NCBI RefSeq assembly: GCF_039542385.1
Contig: NZ_BAABIA010000003.1
Coordinates: 434,001-498,000 of the forward strand
Direction of reading: 5' to 3'
DNA length: 64,000 nt
DNA from: Prosthecobacter algae
Lineage (GTDB): Bacteria > Verrucomicrobiota > Verrucomicrobiia > Verrucomicrobiales > Verrucomicrobiaceae
Below the pieces are notes generated by a model. That model had not been told where the DNA came from and searched no databases. It worked only from the letters and a program-made list of their open reading frames with translations. Both the position numbers and the translations under genes were made by a program. Each line of letters starts with the position of its first letter. Position 1 is the stretch's first letter. Below, piece by piece: positions 27,710 to 37,178 of this stretch.

Positions 27710-28981
27710 CTACGTCGTGGCTGGTTTGGCCATGGGCGGGGCTTCCTTGCCTGCTGGCTTTCCTTCCTTCGCCGTGCCTGCATCCATCTGCCCATCAATG
27801 GAAGGCAGTACGCGGGCACCATCGGCAGGGAAAGGAATAGGTGTGATGCAGAGCACGTCGCCAGGCTTTGGCGCCTTGGCTGCATTGGCCGAAACGACGA
27901 TGTGTTTCTCATTGCTCACCAGCGGGTCCACCGTCAAACGGCGCAGAGTGTTCTGAGGGCGGTCGATCAGGATGATCTCATTGCCCGCGCGCACGGCATT
28001 GCGAGGAATAATGTACACATCGCGCAGCGGCTCGCCGGAAATCTCAGCCTCCACAAAGGCCCCGATGGTGAGCGGAGGTGCGCCATCGGCACGCCGGGCG
28101 TACGGATCTGTCACCTGCGCCACGGCCGTGGCCTGACGAGTCTCAGCATCCAGGGAGCCCTCCACACGGACGATCTTGCCCTCCCACGCCACAGGCTTGC
28201 CCGCGACGATGGATTTCAAGAAAACCTTCGCCCCATCTTCGGTGGCCGTGCTCTGATCGCGGAAGGATTGCGGCAACTTCAAAAACTGACTTTCACGCTC
28301 CGGCAAAGGCAGGCGGATTTCTACATAATCCACGGCAAAGATGCGCCCCAAAATAGTGCCCTGGCTGACAAACTGCCCCACATCCACGGCCTGCTCCAGC
28401 ACCTGGCAGGCATACGGAGCGCGGATGGTGGTGCGCTCCAGGTCCCGCTCCGCCTTCACGATTTGCGCCTTGGCCGAGGCTACGTCCGCTTCTGCTTTGG
28501 CCACCTGAGGGGCTCGTGTCACCAGGGCAGATGGAGTTCCGGTACGGCCCATCGCGCGCCAGTTTTCCACGGCCTGATCCGCCCGCGCTTTTTCCTCCGC
28601 CAGCATCACCTCCGCCTGGGCCAGAGCACCTTTGGCAATGATGATGGCCGTTTCATAATCCAGCGGATCCAGGCGCATGAGCACATCTCCCTGGCCAAAG
28701 AACCCACCTGGGCGGAAAGACGGGCTGATCTCGATGATCTTCCCGCTCACCTCCGGCAGCAAAGTGCTGCGCGTTCGCGGCTGCACGGTCCCCTGAGAGC
28801 GAACCCGCAGTTCATACTCCGTCTTGTTAAGCACCGTCCCCTCCACCCGCACGAAGGTGGGTGGCATCTCCTTTTTCTCCTGCGCAGGAGGGTTCTTTAA
28901 AAGATACCACGTCACCAAGACACAGGCCCCCAGCACAACGAAGGGCAGGACAAAACGGACAGCTCTGAGGAGGAAGCGCAT
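27710..28981 (-). CDS. HlyD/RND-type periplasmic adaptor subunit (orphan)
   Basis: A 423-residue membrane fusion protein: N-terminal transmembrane helix (about 5-27), barrel-sandwich halves (LRVRSQGTVQPRTRSTLLPEV and TIRAPYACQVLEQAVDVGQF), a helical hairpin between them (about 100-165), a beta-barrel and a membrane-proximal domain (LTIGAFVEAEISG, YIIPRNAV). The last 35 residues are a Pro/Lys-rich tail. Adaptors bridge an inner-membrane pump to TolC, but neither an RND pump nor an outer-membrane factor is encoded next to it. The ATG at 28981 is preferred over a TTG at 28987. Confidence 0.88.
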   Translation of the reverse strand: MRFLLRAVRFVLPFVVLGACVLVTWYLLKNPPAQEKKEMPPTFVRVEGTVLNKTEYELRVRSQGTVQPRTRSTLLPEVSGKIIEISPSFRPGGFFGQGDVLMRLDPLDYETAIIIAKGALAQAEVMLAEEKARADQAVENWRAMGRTGTPSALVTRAPQVAKAEADVASAKAQIVKAERDLERTTIRAPYACQVLEQAVDVGQFVSQGTILGRIFAVDYVEIRLPLPERESQFLKLPQSFRDQSTATEDGAKVFLKSIVAGKPVAWEGKIVRVEGSLDAETRQATAVAQVTDPYARRADGAPPLTIGAFVEAEISGEPLRDVYIIPRNAVRAGNEIILIDRPQNTLRRLTVDPLVSNEKHIVVSANAAKAPKPGDVLCITPIPFPADGARVLPSIDGQMDAGTAKEGKPAGKEAPPMAKPATT

Positions 28982-29033
28982 GAACAACAGTTTAAACGCT
29001 TCGGGATGCCTCAGGATTCATTCTTTGTCGAAT

Positions 29034-29064
29034 GCCCATTCAGGATTGTTCGCCCTGAATGGGC
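29034..29064. other. Hairpin between DUF1501 (third set) and the adaptor gene
   Basis: An 11-bp perfect stem (GCCCATTCAGG at 29034-29044, CCTGAATGGGC at 29054-29064) with a 9-nt loop lies 13 bp after the DUF1501 stop. A T run follows only on the plus strand, so for the minus-strand gene it is either an atypical terminator or an mRNA-stabilising structure. Confidence 0.55.
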
Positions 29065-29076
29065 GGATTTTTGACC

Positions 29077-30345
29077 TCAGCCGAACAGGGCCGCGATCGG
29101 CTTGCCACCATCGGTGATCGGCACCGGACGAGAGGCATCCACCAGCTCATGCGAGGGATTGATGCCCAGGGCCGCATGGATCGTGGCGTGGAAATCCGGT
29201 GTGGAGACAGGGTTTTCCACGATCTCCTTCGACAAGTGATCCGTGACCCCATAGGCCCCGCAATGTTTCAGGCCGCCACCGGCCAAAATCATGCTGAAGG
29301 TGCTGCACTGGTGACCTCGCCCGCCGCCGCCATCGAATTCCGGCGGACGGCCGAACTCCGTGCCAATGGCGATGAGTGTCTTATCCAGCATGCCGTGGGT
29401 CTTCAGATCCGCGATGAGAGTCGCCAATGAATCATCCAGATCCTTGATCAGCAAATGCTGGTTTTCCTGGCCGTCATTGTGGGTGTCCCAGCCCGTTCCA
29501 TTGACGAAGCCAAGGTTATGCGAAACCTCGATAAAACGTACCCCGTCCTGAATGAGACGGCGGGCCAGGAGGCAACGCTGTCCGAATTCGCTCCCGTAGG
29601 CATTGCGCAGATCCGCAGATTCCTCGTCCAGATTGAAGTTCCGCATGAACTCTGGCCCGGCGAGACGCAGAGCCTCACGTTGAGCGGCTTCGTAGTCAGC
29701 TAAGGCAGCCTCTTTGGCCACACGCTCTTGCAAAGGCTTCAGCAACTTTTCGCGCGCACTCACCCTCTGAGAAGTCACATAGTCTGGCCGGGTAAATCCC
29801 GCAGGGCCAGCCTTCGTGTCGGACAGATAAATATTCCCATACTTGGCCCCAAGGAAACCCGGCCCACGGCTGGGGTTAGGATAACCGATGAGCATGTAGG
29901 CCGGCACCTTGGGATTGGCCGAACCCCGTTGATGAGCGACAATCGAGCCAATGGAGGGATAGGAAGTATTGCCACTGACAGGACGCCCCGTGTGGACGAA
30001 GTTCGTGGCGATGGCGTGCTCGTTGATCACGTTGTGAAACACCGTGCGCACAGCCGTCACATGCTCCATTTGGCGGGCCGTTTTAGGCAGGTGCTTACAC
30101 ACACGAACGCCTGGCACCGAAGTCTCGATGGAAGGGTAGGCTGAACCTGCCTTTTTGGGATTCGCCTTGGGATCGCCCAGCGCTTTGGGATCAAAGGTAT
30201 CCGTCTGGCACATGCCCCCACCCAGCCAGATGAAGATGCAATGTTCCGCCTTCCCCATCGGGATCGGCGCGGAGGTAGCGGCCCGCACTCCCATGGAGGC
30301 AAAAGGGGCCAAGGCGGCTGTCTGAAGAAAATGGCGACGTTTCAT
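29077..30345 (-). CDS. DUF1501 family protein (third set)
   Basis: A 422-residue DUF1501 protein with an export signal ([19 protein letters not shown]), then [35 protein letters not shown] and a conserved C-terminal [11 protein letters not shown]. It is shorter than the two other copies. Its PSCyt1 partner is upstream on the same strand but separated from it by a toxin-antitoxin pair (30375-30897) instead of being directly adjacent. Confidence 0.9.
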   Translation of the reverse strand: MKRRHFLQTAALAPFASMGVRAATSAPIPMGKAEHCIFIWLGGGMCQTDTFDPKALGDPKANPKKAGSAYPSIETSVPGVRVCKHLPKTARQMEHVTAVRTVFHNVINEHAIATNFVHTGRPVSGNTSYPSIGSIVAHQRGSANPKVPAYMLIGYPNPSRGPGFLGAKYGNIYLSDTKAGPAGFTRPDYVTSQRVSAREKLLKPLQERVAKEAALADYEAAQREALRLAGPEFMRNFNLDEESADLRNAYGSEFGQRCLLARRLIQDGVRFIEVSHNLGFVNGTGWDTHNDGQENQHLLIKDLDDSLATLIADLKTHGMLDKTLIAIGTEFGRPPEFDGGGGRGHQCSTFSMILAGGGLKHCGAYGVTDHLSKEIVENPVSTPDFHATIHAALGINPSHELVDASRPVPITDGGKPIAALFG

Positions 30346-30374
30346 GGTCTTACGAATATCAGGGGTTGGTCTTC

Positions 30375-30668
30375 TTAAATGCGGGTCTTCCAGTAGTCGG
30401 GATGGCGTTTGGTGTGGGCCACAGCGATGATAAAAACCGTGTCGCCTTCATGACGATAAATCAGGGCGTATGAAAAGGGGGTGAGATTAAATCGGCGGTA
30501 TGGATTCCAGGCAAAGTGGGCGCATTCAGGATGTTGGCGGATCTTCAGCAGAGCGGCTGCGTAGGCGTCAATAAATCGGGAGGCTTGCCAAAGAGTCTGT
30601 TCAGAAAGATATCGAATGGATTCCTCCAGCTCCAGGTCAGCCTCTGGATGCGTACGTAACTTATACAT
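30375..30668 (-). CDS. RelE/ParE-family toxin
   Basis: A 97-residue protein with the ParE/RelE fold pattern: [20 protein letters not shown] (helical hairpin), then a compact beta sheet [20 protein letters not shown] and a C-terminal [15 protein letters not shown]. ParE-type toxins act on gyrase, RelE-type on ribosomal mRNA; the sequence alone does not settle which. It overlaps the antitoxin gene by 8 bp, the usual translational coupling. The pair lies within the third PSCyt1/DUF1501 set. Confidence 0.88.
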   Translation of the reverse strand: MYKLRTHPEADLELEESIRYLSEQTLWQASRFIDAYAAALLKIRQHPECAHFAWNPYRRFNLTPFSYALIYRHEGDTVFIIAVAHTKRHPDYWKTRI

Positions 30669-30897
30669 TGTATTTCGCTCTCAATTCTTGCACGACTTCG
30701 AGTGCGTCACGGCACTGCACCGTGCCGCTTTCGATTTCTTGCCAACGACGATCCAGGATGACTTTCAGATCGCGACTGAGTTCTTCATCCGAAGACGTAG
30801 CATAGACACTGTCTTGCAAACGGGCAGCAATCTCGAGTCGATCTTCTTCTGGCAAAGTCAGCAGATTGCTCAAAATGGATTCAGCAGAGGCAGTCAT
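30661..30897 (-). CDS. Addiction-module antitoxin (PF09720-type)
   Basis: A 78-residue acidic helical protein: SAESILSNLLTLPEEDRLEIAARL-like start (quoted in part), then a linker and DRRWQEIESGTVQCRDALEV near the C-terminus. This pattern, LPxxDRLEIAxxL with a later RRxxEI(x)SG, is that of the addiction-module component family that pairs with ParE-like toxins. The ATG at 30897 is chosen; an upstream in-frame ATG at 30951 would run into the promoter region. No DNA-binding domain is obvious. Confidence 0.85.
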   Translation of the reverse strand: MTASAESILSNLLTLPEEDRLEIAARLQDSVYATSSDEELSRDLKVILDRRWQEIESGTVQCRDALEVVQELRAKYNV

Positions 30898-30932
30898 GGC
30901 AAGGAATTCTATACTAGATTTCAACCGATGGC

Positions 30933-33900
30933 TCAAGGAGCAAAGACCCATTCAGGGGCGTTCAGCAGGGCCCAGAGGACGTCCTCCAGGCGGTTGCGCC
31001 AGTCTTTGCTCAGGCGCTCCGTCGGCGCGTCACCCCGGCGGGCGGCGGCCTCTTCTTCGATGCGCAAGGCATTGGCGGCTGCATCCAAGTGATTCGTCCA
31101 CGAGACATACTTCTGCGGGTAACGCGGCCCCGCTTTCACCGGTGAGACGGGTTGCAGACGCGAGTCATAGCCTTCGCTCAGGTAGGCGATGTATTGCTCA
31201 CGCTCAGCAGCCGTCGGCTTGCGGGTGAGCAGGCGCAGGTAGAGCGTATCCACAAACTGGTCTAACGGCATGTCTTGCAAGGCCAGGGCGGTGATGCCAT
31301 GGTCATCGCTCAGGCGGGTGAGCCAGATGCCCACGGTGCCGTTGCCCAAGATGGCAGGCTGAAGGGCGCTGGGATCATCATTGCGACTGCTCACCGGGTC
31401 CTGGCGGGCGCCCCGCCAACCGAAAGCTTCCAGCACGTCGCAAACCGCCTGAATGCGCGGCAGGCTCAGGCTGGGGCGGTCACGCTCGTTGCTGGTGCTG
31501 GCCAGCATCCAGGCATGCGTTGGATTGCCCAGGGTGATGGAACTCTTCATGTCGCGCCTGCCATCAATGTCGAGGCTGACTTCCTCGGTCTTGAAAGGCT
31601 TGCCCGTCGCGGCAAACAGCGAGTCCACAATCTGCTCCGCCGCCAGGCGGCGAGGCGCAGGCGAGGCAAACAGTGGGCTCGTTGCCGTTAGCTGAGTATC
31701 CGTAGCACGCTGATAGGCGTGGGAATTCAAGATGATGCGGGAAAGGTTCTTCAAGCTGTAACCGCCACGCACAAACTCACGGCCTAACCAGCGAATGAGT
31801 TCAGGGTGTGAAGGTTTACCGCGCTCCCAGTCCTCCGCAGGCTCCACGATGCCACGGCCCATGTATTGCTGCCACAGACGGTTGGCGATGACCTGGGCAA
31901 AACGCTCATTCTGCGGGGCTGTAATGAGGGAAGCCAGACGGTCGCGGGAATCCTTGGGATTTTCCGCCAGCGTATCCGCCAGATTCTCAGGGGCAAATTC
32001 ATCGAAGGGCCACGCGGGCTCCACCTTGGTGCCGGGTTGCAGGGTCACCTGGATGAGGGGCTTGCGGCCACCTTCATGCAATTTGTCCATGGGCACACTG
32101 CTGGTCTTGGGCACGTCCACAGCCTTCTTTTCCAGCATGGCGGCCAATTCGAAAAGGTCCTGCTGCAGACTCTTGTGAGCCGGGGCATCATGACACCGGG
32201 CGCACTTCATTTCTACACCGAGGAAGGCGGTGCTGATGATGGTACCTTTCGCGGCCATGGGCACATCATTGCCTGAGGCTGTGCCAAACCCAGCCGGGCC
32301 GCCGAAACGCTCGCTACCCTGCATGCGCAGCAGTTCCGTGACGACGAGGTCCATCGGGCGGTCATCTTCTAGCGCCTCATGCAGATACCAGCGGAAAGGC
32401 CCGGTGTTGTTCAGCGTGGGATTGAGGATGTTCGGGTTTTCGGCCAAGGCATCCTGCCAGTAGCCCATCCACTTGTCTGCCCAGCGTTTGTCGGCCAGCA
32501 GGCGGTCAATGGTCTTAGCACGTTTGTTGGGGCTCTTGTCCGCCGTGAAACTGGCGATCTCTTCCAGAGTTGGCACCACGCCCACGGTATCCAGCGTCAC
32601 GCGACGGAGGAAGGCGAGGTCATCGCTGAGATCCGTGATCTCGATGCGGTCCACATTCATCTCAGGCCAGACGGCACCTTCGCTGATCCAGCGCTGGATC
32701 ACGGCGATCTGCTCGGCCTTCAGCGGGTGGCCTTTGGGCGGCATGATGTAGTCTTCATCCGTGGTGCTGATGCGGGCGATGAGGGAGCTCTTTTCCGGCT
32801 TTCCCGGAACGATCGCGGGGCCGTCGGATTCGCCACCTTTCAGGGCTTCAGCTAGGGAGTCGAGCTTCAGATCGCCTTTGGTCTTGCTGCCCTGATGGCA
32901 GCTAAAGCAGTTGGCTTCCAGGATCGGCATGACTTCCTTGTAGAAGTTCACCCCGTCCTTCTTCGCTGCCGAATACTGGGCCGCGACGGCATTGATCTTG
33001 GCATTGAGGAAATGGTCCACCTCATTGTTAGCCGGATAGCTCTTCACCGGGGCTGGCACTTTCACCGCCGGGGCACTGGCCAGCCACTTGGCGGCGGCAT
33101 CGCGGCGCTTGGCCCAGTACGCATCATGCTTCGCACGCACTTTGGCGCGGCGCTCGGCATTCTCTTCCACCAGCCAAGCATTCTGCTTCTTCTCATAAGC
33201 AGCCCAGCCAGCGTCATTGTAGGCCACCTTGTCATGGCCCACTAGTTCCCAGGTCTCGCGGCCTTCATAAGAGATGGCCACCACCGTCTCACCCGTTTCC
33301 GGACGTTTTTTGGAGGAGCCCACCACACCGCCCACCATGCTCTCGATGACGAATAAATGCTCGCCGCCCTTGGTTTCAAATTCTGCCCACAGTTCCTGCG
33401 TTCCCGGAGGTGCAAAGCGGAAGTCGGGGCCCAGGTTCAGATAATTGTCCTGCTCGGACACACGGCCATGGCCACCCGTGTCAGATTTGGCGAAAGGGAG
33501 GTCCAGGAAAGGCTTGCCATCAATGACGAGACGAGTCGCACTGCGACCACGGACCAGGAGACGATGCTTGCCTGCTGGCAGATTCACCACCGAGGCAGCA
33601 CGTAACAGATAGGGAATGGGGCGATCTCCACGCACTCCTGTTTCCACATACTTCTGAGGCACTTCAGACAGGCCAAAGACATCCAGCGTGTAAGTCTCCG
33701 TCGGGGAAGGTGGCAGCGCAGGCCAGGAGTTCTTTGGCGGCACCCCCTCCTCGCAGATCTGCACCAGCACGCGGCCCTTGGGCAGCTTCTTGGCATCAAT
33801 CGGCGGCGGTGGTGGCTGGAACTGATAACGCTGCGCCAGCAGCACTTCCGGGAGCACCTCGCGATACACGGCGATCTCATCCAGGGCACCCGCCAGGGTA

Positions 33901-34637
33901 TTGCCTGCGCCGCCACCATAACCAGTGCCGATCATGACATCATCCGCATCGCTCACGGGTGGCTCGGTGGTTTTGCCCGCGATATCCCAGACACCGCCGC
34001 TGGTTTTCTTGCCGTCCACATAGGCCTTCATCGTCTCCGGCTTGCCGAAGGTGTAGGTCACCGCCACGTGATGCCAGCCGGACCCCGGATTGAAACCTTC
34101 TTTGGAAACCCAGCGGTGATAGTTTTCTGCTCCAGCCTTGTTGCGGCTACGGAAAAGGAAGCAAGGCCGCGCCTCACCACCCTCGCCCTTCAGGCGCAGC
34201 GCCCAGTTCTGATTTTCGGAGCTGAATTTGTCAGACTTGTTCCGCCCCTTGCCGATCAGGTAAACATACTTCCCGTTAGCCAGATCTTCGGCATTCACCC
34301 AGGCTTCGATGCTGATGGTGTCTCCCTGGACGAACCGCAGATTTGTTTCAGGCAGGTCGGTTTCCTTGACCTGGATAAAGCTATCCTTGCCGGTGAAGAC
34401 AGCCGCTTTGTTGCCTTTTTCAAAGACGGGATAAATCGGTTTCTGCGGACCGGTGGGCTCGATCGTTGCCTTGCCTTTCAGTTCGCCGGGCTCTTTGCCT
34501 TCAAAGGTCCACTTCACCAGCGGGCTCACTTTTGGCACAGGCGTCGAGTCGTTCTGGGCGGCGTTTTTCGCGTCGTCCGCAGGATCGGCCGCTAGCAGCA
34601 GGCCAGGAAGGAAAAGGAATGGAAGGGCGCGTGTCAT
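30933..34637 (-). CDS. PSCyt1/DUF1549/DUF1553 protein with N-terminal LamG domain (third set)
   Basis: A 1234-residue exported protein. Order: signal peptide (1-18), LamG/concanavalin-like domain (about 40-250, GDTISIEAWVNAEDL and GWHHVAVTY are typical), a further beta-rich region (about 270-430), PSCyt1 with CFSCH and a YIMPPKGHPL ligand segment (about 570-650), DUF1549 with CARCHDAPAHKS, and DUF1553 ending WALLNAPEWVFAP. Compared with the copy at 11142 the LamG domain has moved from the C- to the N-terminus. The ATG at 34637 begins the signal peptide; an in-frame ATG lies at 34703. Its DUF1501 partner follows the inserted toxin-antitoxin pair. Confidence 0.9.
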   Translation of the reverse strand: MTRALPFLFLPGLLLAADPADDAKNAAQNDSTPVPKVSPLVKWTFEGKEPGELKGKATIEPTGPQKPIYPVFEKGNKAAVFTGKDSFIQVKETDLPETNLRFVQGDTISIEAWVNAEDLANGKYVYLIGKGRNKSDKFSSENQNWALRLKGEGGEARPCFLFRSRNKAGAENYHRWVSKEGFNPGSGWHHVAVTYTFGKPETMKAYVDGKKTSGGVWDIAGKTTEPPVSDADDVMIGTGYGGGAGNTLAGALDEIAVYREVLPEVLLAQRYQFQPPPPPIDAKKLPKGRVLVQICEEGVPPKNSWPALPPSPTETYTLDVFGLSEVPQKYVETGVRGDRPIPYLLRAASVVNLPAGKHRLLVRGRSATRLVIDGKPFLDLPFAKSDTGGHGRVSEQDNYLNLGPDFRFAPPGTQELWAEFETKGGEHLFVIESMVGGVVGSSKKRPETGETVVAISYEGRETWELVGHDKVAYNDAGWAAYEKKQNAWLVEENAERRAKVRAKHDAYWAKRRDAAAKWLASAPAVKVPAPVKSYPANNEVDHFLNAKINAVAAQYSAAKKDGVNFYKEVMPILEANCFSCHQGSKTKGDLKLDSLAEALKGGESDGPAIVPGKPEKSSLIARISTTDEDYIMPPKGHPLKAEQIAVIQRWISEGAVWPEMNVDRIEITDLSDDLAFLRRVTLDTVGVVPTLEEIASFTADKSPNKRAKTIDRLLADKRWADKWMGYWQDALAENPNILNPTLNNTGPFRWYLHEALEDDRPMDLVVTELLRMQGSERFGGPAGFGTASGNDVPMAAKGTIISTAFLGVEMKCARCHDAPAHKSLQQDLFELAAMLEKKAVDVPKTSSVPMDKLHEGGRKPLIQVTLQPGTKVEPAWPFDEFAPENLADTLAENPKDSRDRLASLITAPQNERFAQVIANRLWQQYMGRGIVEPAEDWERGKPSHPELIRWLGREFVRGGYSLKNLSRIILNSHAYQRATDTQLTATSPLFASPAPRRLAAEQIVDSLFAATGKPFKTEEVSLDIDGRRDMKSSITLGNPTHAWMLASTSNERDRPSLSLPRIQAVCDVLEAFGWRGARQDPVSSRNDDPSALQPAILGNGTVGIWLTRLSDDHGITALALQDMPLDQFVDTLYLRLLTRKPTAAEREQYIAYLSEGYDSRLQPVSPVKAGPRYPQKYVSWTNHLDAAANALRIEEEAAARRGDAPTERLSKDWRNRLEDVLWALLNAPEWVFAP

Positions 34638-34689
34638 GTCCAGGTGAGTCTCAGTGTGATGAAACCAACGCTCCCTGACGAGACATTTC

Positions 34690-34736
34690 ACTGCCGCCGA
34701 CACCCCACTTTAGGGGGATGCCGGACAGGCGGCGAA
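34690..34736 (-). terminator. Possible terminator after the PQQ-repeat gene
   Basis: Nested inverted repeats GCCGCC/GGCGGC enclosing CCCC/GGGG lie between the PQQ-repeat gene stop and the next minus-strand gene. There is no T run after the stem on the minus strand, so this is a weak call. Confidence 0.3.
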
Positions 34737-34759
34737 AATGCACGAAACCCCTCCCGCCC

Positions 34760-36346
34760 TCACTTTGCCAAAGGCAGCTCGTAGCACACGGCCTCACGAT
34801 CATTGCGCACCAGCAGGTAACGGCCCGCCAGCGTGGGATGGTTCCAGGTCTTGCTGCTCAGGGCACCGATCTTGCCCAGTTCCTGAAATCCTTCGGGCTT
34901 CGCTGCCGCGAGATGAACTGGGCCGCTTTCGCTCTGGATGATCACCAAGTCATCCACCAGCAAGCTCTGACCGGAGGCAAAACGCCCCTCTTTCCACAAG
35001 CGCTCCCCAGTGGCCAAATCCACGCAGGCCAGCCGCCCATCGTCCAGGCCGTACGCATGGCCTCCCCGCGCCGCCGGGCTGTTGAACTGCGTCTTCATCT
35101 TCATGCCCGCCCACAGTTGTGTAGCCGCCAGAGAACCATCCGCTGCCGCCTTGATTTCCAGCATTTGACAGCCCATGCCGTAACCGGCGGAAAGAAACAC
35201 CCGGTCCTGGCCTAACACCAAGGGTTGCGAAGCCTTGGGCCAGTTCGCACCACCCCATTCATGCTCCAGCAGCACCGCACCACTGGCAGGATCATAGGCG
35301 GTCAAAGAGCGCACATTGTTACTCAGGATCACCCGTTTTCCCACCAAGGTGGCGAGCATCGGCGAGGAATAGCAGGCTTGGTCATCTCCCGCTTTCCAGG
35401 CCAACTCCCCAGTGTCCAGCCGATAGGCAAACAGCACGGGCCCCTTCGTCTGACCGCCCGTCACCACTACCTTATCATCCACGATCAAGGGTGAGCAACT
35501 CACGCCCCACTCGATGTTTTCCAGCTTGTTCTCCCCCAGGACGGAGCGCTGCCAGATGGGCTTGCCGGTGGTGGCGTTGAGGCAGTTCAACAGCCCCGTC
35601 GCCCCATACGCATAAACCCGCCCCTCATGCACCGTCGGCGTTGCATGGGGGCCATCCCCACTCTGCCATTGGGAAAAGCGCACCGGGTCCGCATAGGACC
35701 ACAGCAGCTTGCCCGTGAAGAGATCGTAGCACGTCACCATCTCCTCTTCGCCTCGCTGCTCCTGCGTGTAGGCTCGCCCCTGGACTATCGCATAGGCGGA
35801 CCACCCCAAGCCAATCGGCTGACGCCACAGCTCCTTCGGAGTCACCGCCTTCCAATCGGCCGCCAGCTTAGCGCCCGTGACTGTGCCGTCTCGATTCGGG
35901 CCAAAGAACTGCGCCACATCGGCCGACTGGGCCAGCATAGCTGCATTCGGCGACCAGCCCTCGGCAGCTTCCGCCGTTTTCATCTTGGCCAGGGAGGGAC
36001 CTTCGGATTTCGACCACTTCCACACGATGTTCGGCAGTCCGGTACCATCCAGGGTCCCATCCACTCGTGTCGCCCATTTCGCCACGCCTCCCAGGACCAG
36101 CAACACCGCCAGCCCCGTCAGCCGGAAACGCCAGGAGAAGCGTGGAGTGAAGACAAACCACAAACAGTTCAGGATCACCACCAGCAGCGGGATGGCCGCC
36201 GTGAGCCAGCTTTTGAGATTTCGCTCAAACTCAGGCAGCGAACGTATGTAGAAAACGGCAGCCATGCCCAGAAGGATCGTGGCGATGGGAAACCAAGGCA
36301 GGCCACGAGAACGTGCTTTGGGGACGGAGGATGAATCAGTGGTCAT
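34760..36346 (-). CDS. Membrane-anchored PQQ-binding-like beta-propeller protein
   Basis: A 528-residue protein with three predicted membrane helices (about 15-35, 46-66, 72-92) followed by an eight-bladed PQQ/BamB-like propeller; repeats include GRVYAYGATGLLNCLNATTG, LLVDDLVIIQSES and YAYGLDDGRLACVDLATGE-type blades (AYGLDDGRLACVDLATGE). Propellers of this type often scaffold protein contacts; enzymatic PQQ use would need further residues that are not evident. A TetR gene lies upstream on the same strand, and a site resembling the TetR operator lies 29 bp before this gene's ATG, suggesting direct repression. Confidence 0.85.
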   Translation of the reverse strand: MTTDSSSVPKARSRGLPWFPIATILLGMAAVFYIRSLPEFERNLKSWLTAAIPLLVVILNCLWFVFTPRFSWRFRLTGLAVLLVLGGVAKWATRVDGTLDGTGLPNIVWKWSKSEGPSLAKMKTAEAAEGWSPNAAMLAQSADVAQFFGPNRDGTVTGAKLAADWKAVTPKELWRQPIGLGWSAYAIVQGRAYTQEQRGEEEMVTCYDLFTGKLLWSYADPVRFSQWQSGDGPHATPTVHEGRVYAYGATGLLNCLNATTGKPIWQRSVLGENKLENIEWGVSCSPLIVDDKVVVTGGQTKGPVLFAYRLDTGELAWKAGDDQACYSSPMLATLVGKRVILSNNVRSLTAYDPASGAVLLEHEWGGANWPKASQPLVLGQDRVFLSAGYGMGCQMLEIKAAADGSLAATQLWAGMKMKTQFNSPAARGGHAYGLDDGRLACVDLATGERLWKEGRFASGQSLLVDDLVIIQSESGPVHLAAAKPEGFQELGKIGALSSKTWNHPTLAGRYLLVRNDREAVCYELPLAK

Positions 36347-36374
36347 AGACGGATACGGATATTGTCATTTCGGA

Positions 36375-36390
36375 GTGAGTGCTTACTTCT
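36375..36390. promoter_or_regulatory. Putative second TetR operator upstream of the PQQ-repeat gene
   Basis: GTGAGTGCTTACTTCT at 36375-36390 matches the palindromic site in front of the tetR gene (37123-37138) at 12 of 16 positions. It lies 29 bp upstream of the PQQ-repeat start codon and 21 bp after the tetR stop. Identity was counted by eye. Confidence 0.5.
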
Positions 36391-36410
36391 ACACAAAATC
36401 AAAAAAAATA

Positions 36411-37112
36411 TCAGCTCATCAGCAGAGCAAACGCCTGCGGGTGATAATTTCGACGAATGGCCTCGGCATTCAGCCCCAGGCCCTGCAAGGCAAACCAGAC
36501 CGCCTGTTCCACCTGAGCTGCGCGATCCACTTCCAGCTCCACCACGGGGCGGCCAGGCATTTCATTCAGCATTAGCATCGCCGCAAAGTGCTGCACAAAC
36601 CATGCGCCGACCTTTCCCTGCAAAGGTGAAGCTTCGGCATCGCCTGCAGCCATGGCCACAGCGAGGCAAGACTCCATCTTTTGGATAAACTCGCGCCCCA
36701 CGCGCTGCATGAAACCCCGGGCAAAGTTCCCATCTTCGATGATGCTGTTTGCCAGCAGGCGATGCAGGGCCTGCTCCGCCTCCGGCACCGCAGACACGGG
36801 GCGCAGCATCTTGGCCATCATGTAATGCACCAGCGTTACCAGCGAAGCCGTGGAATCCTCCAACTGCCCCAGCATTTCCGCCTTCTCCCCCGCCTTGGCT
36901 TGGCAGCAATGGGCTTGTAGGGCGATGTAGAGATCCTCCTTGGTCGGAAAATGGCGGAACATCAGCGCCTCAGAAACGCCCGCCGCCTTCGCCAGTTCCT
37001 TTGTGGTCGCTCCATGGAAGCCACGCTCGGCAAACACTCCCAAGGCGGCATCCAAAATGCCCCCACGCCGCTCATCGCTGGGCAGACGCGAGTTGGGAGT
37101 GGCTGGAGGCAT
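36411..37112 (-). CDS. TetR/AcrR family transcriptional regulator
   Basis: A 233-residue regulator. The N-terminal helix-turn-helix (about 18-65) has the family pattern ILDAALGVFAERGFHGATTK, ELAKAAGVSEALMFRHFPTK and EDLYIAL. The C-terminal ligand domain is divergent. An 8-bp inverted repeat lies 8 bp upstream of its start, consistent with self-repression, and a similar half-conserved site precedes the adjacent PQQ-repeat gene. TetR regulators often control efflux; here the clearest candidate target is the PQQ-repeat membrane protein. Confidence 0.92.
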   Translation of the reverse strand: MPPATPNSRLPSDERRGGILDAALGVFAERGFHGATTKELAKAAGVSEALMFRHFPTKEDLYIALQAHCCQAKAGEKAEMLGQLEDSTASLVTLVHYMMAKMLRPVSAVPEAEQALHRLLANSIIEDGNFARGFMQRVGREFIQKMESCLAVAMAAGDAEASPLQGKVGAWFVQHFAAMLMLNEMPGRPVVELEVDRAAQVEQAVWFALQGLGLNAEAIRRNYHPQAFALLMS

Positions 37113-37120
37113 GGCACATC

Positions 37121-37140
37121 ATGTAAGTGATTACTTACAT
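37121..37140. promoter_or_regulatory. Operator-like palindrome upstream of tetR
   Basis: A perfect 8-bp inverted repeat, ATGTAAGT (37121-37128) and ACTTACAT (37133-37140) with a 4-bp spacer, lies 8 bp before the tetR start codon (37112). Size and spacing fit a TetR dimer site. Confidence 0.75.
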
Positions 37141-37178
37141 TCGTCAACCAACATTTGCCTCTGCCTGTTCAGCTTGAT

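Noticed and set aside
29034-29064. A standard intrinsic terminator for the minus-strand DUF1501 gene
   Set aside because: The stem is strong but the T run is on the opposite strand, so it was listed only as a hairpin.
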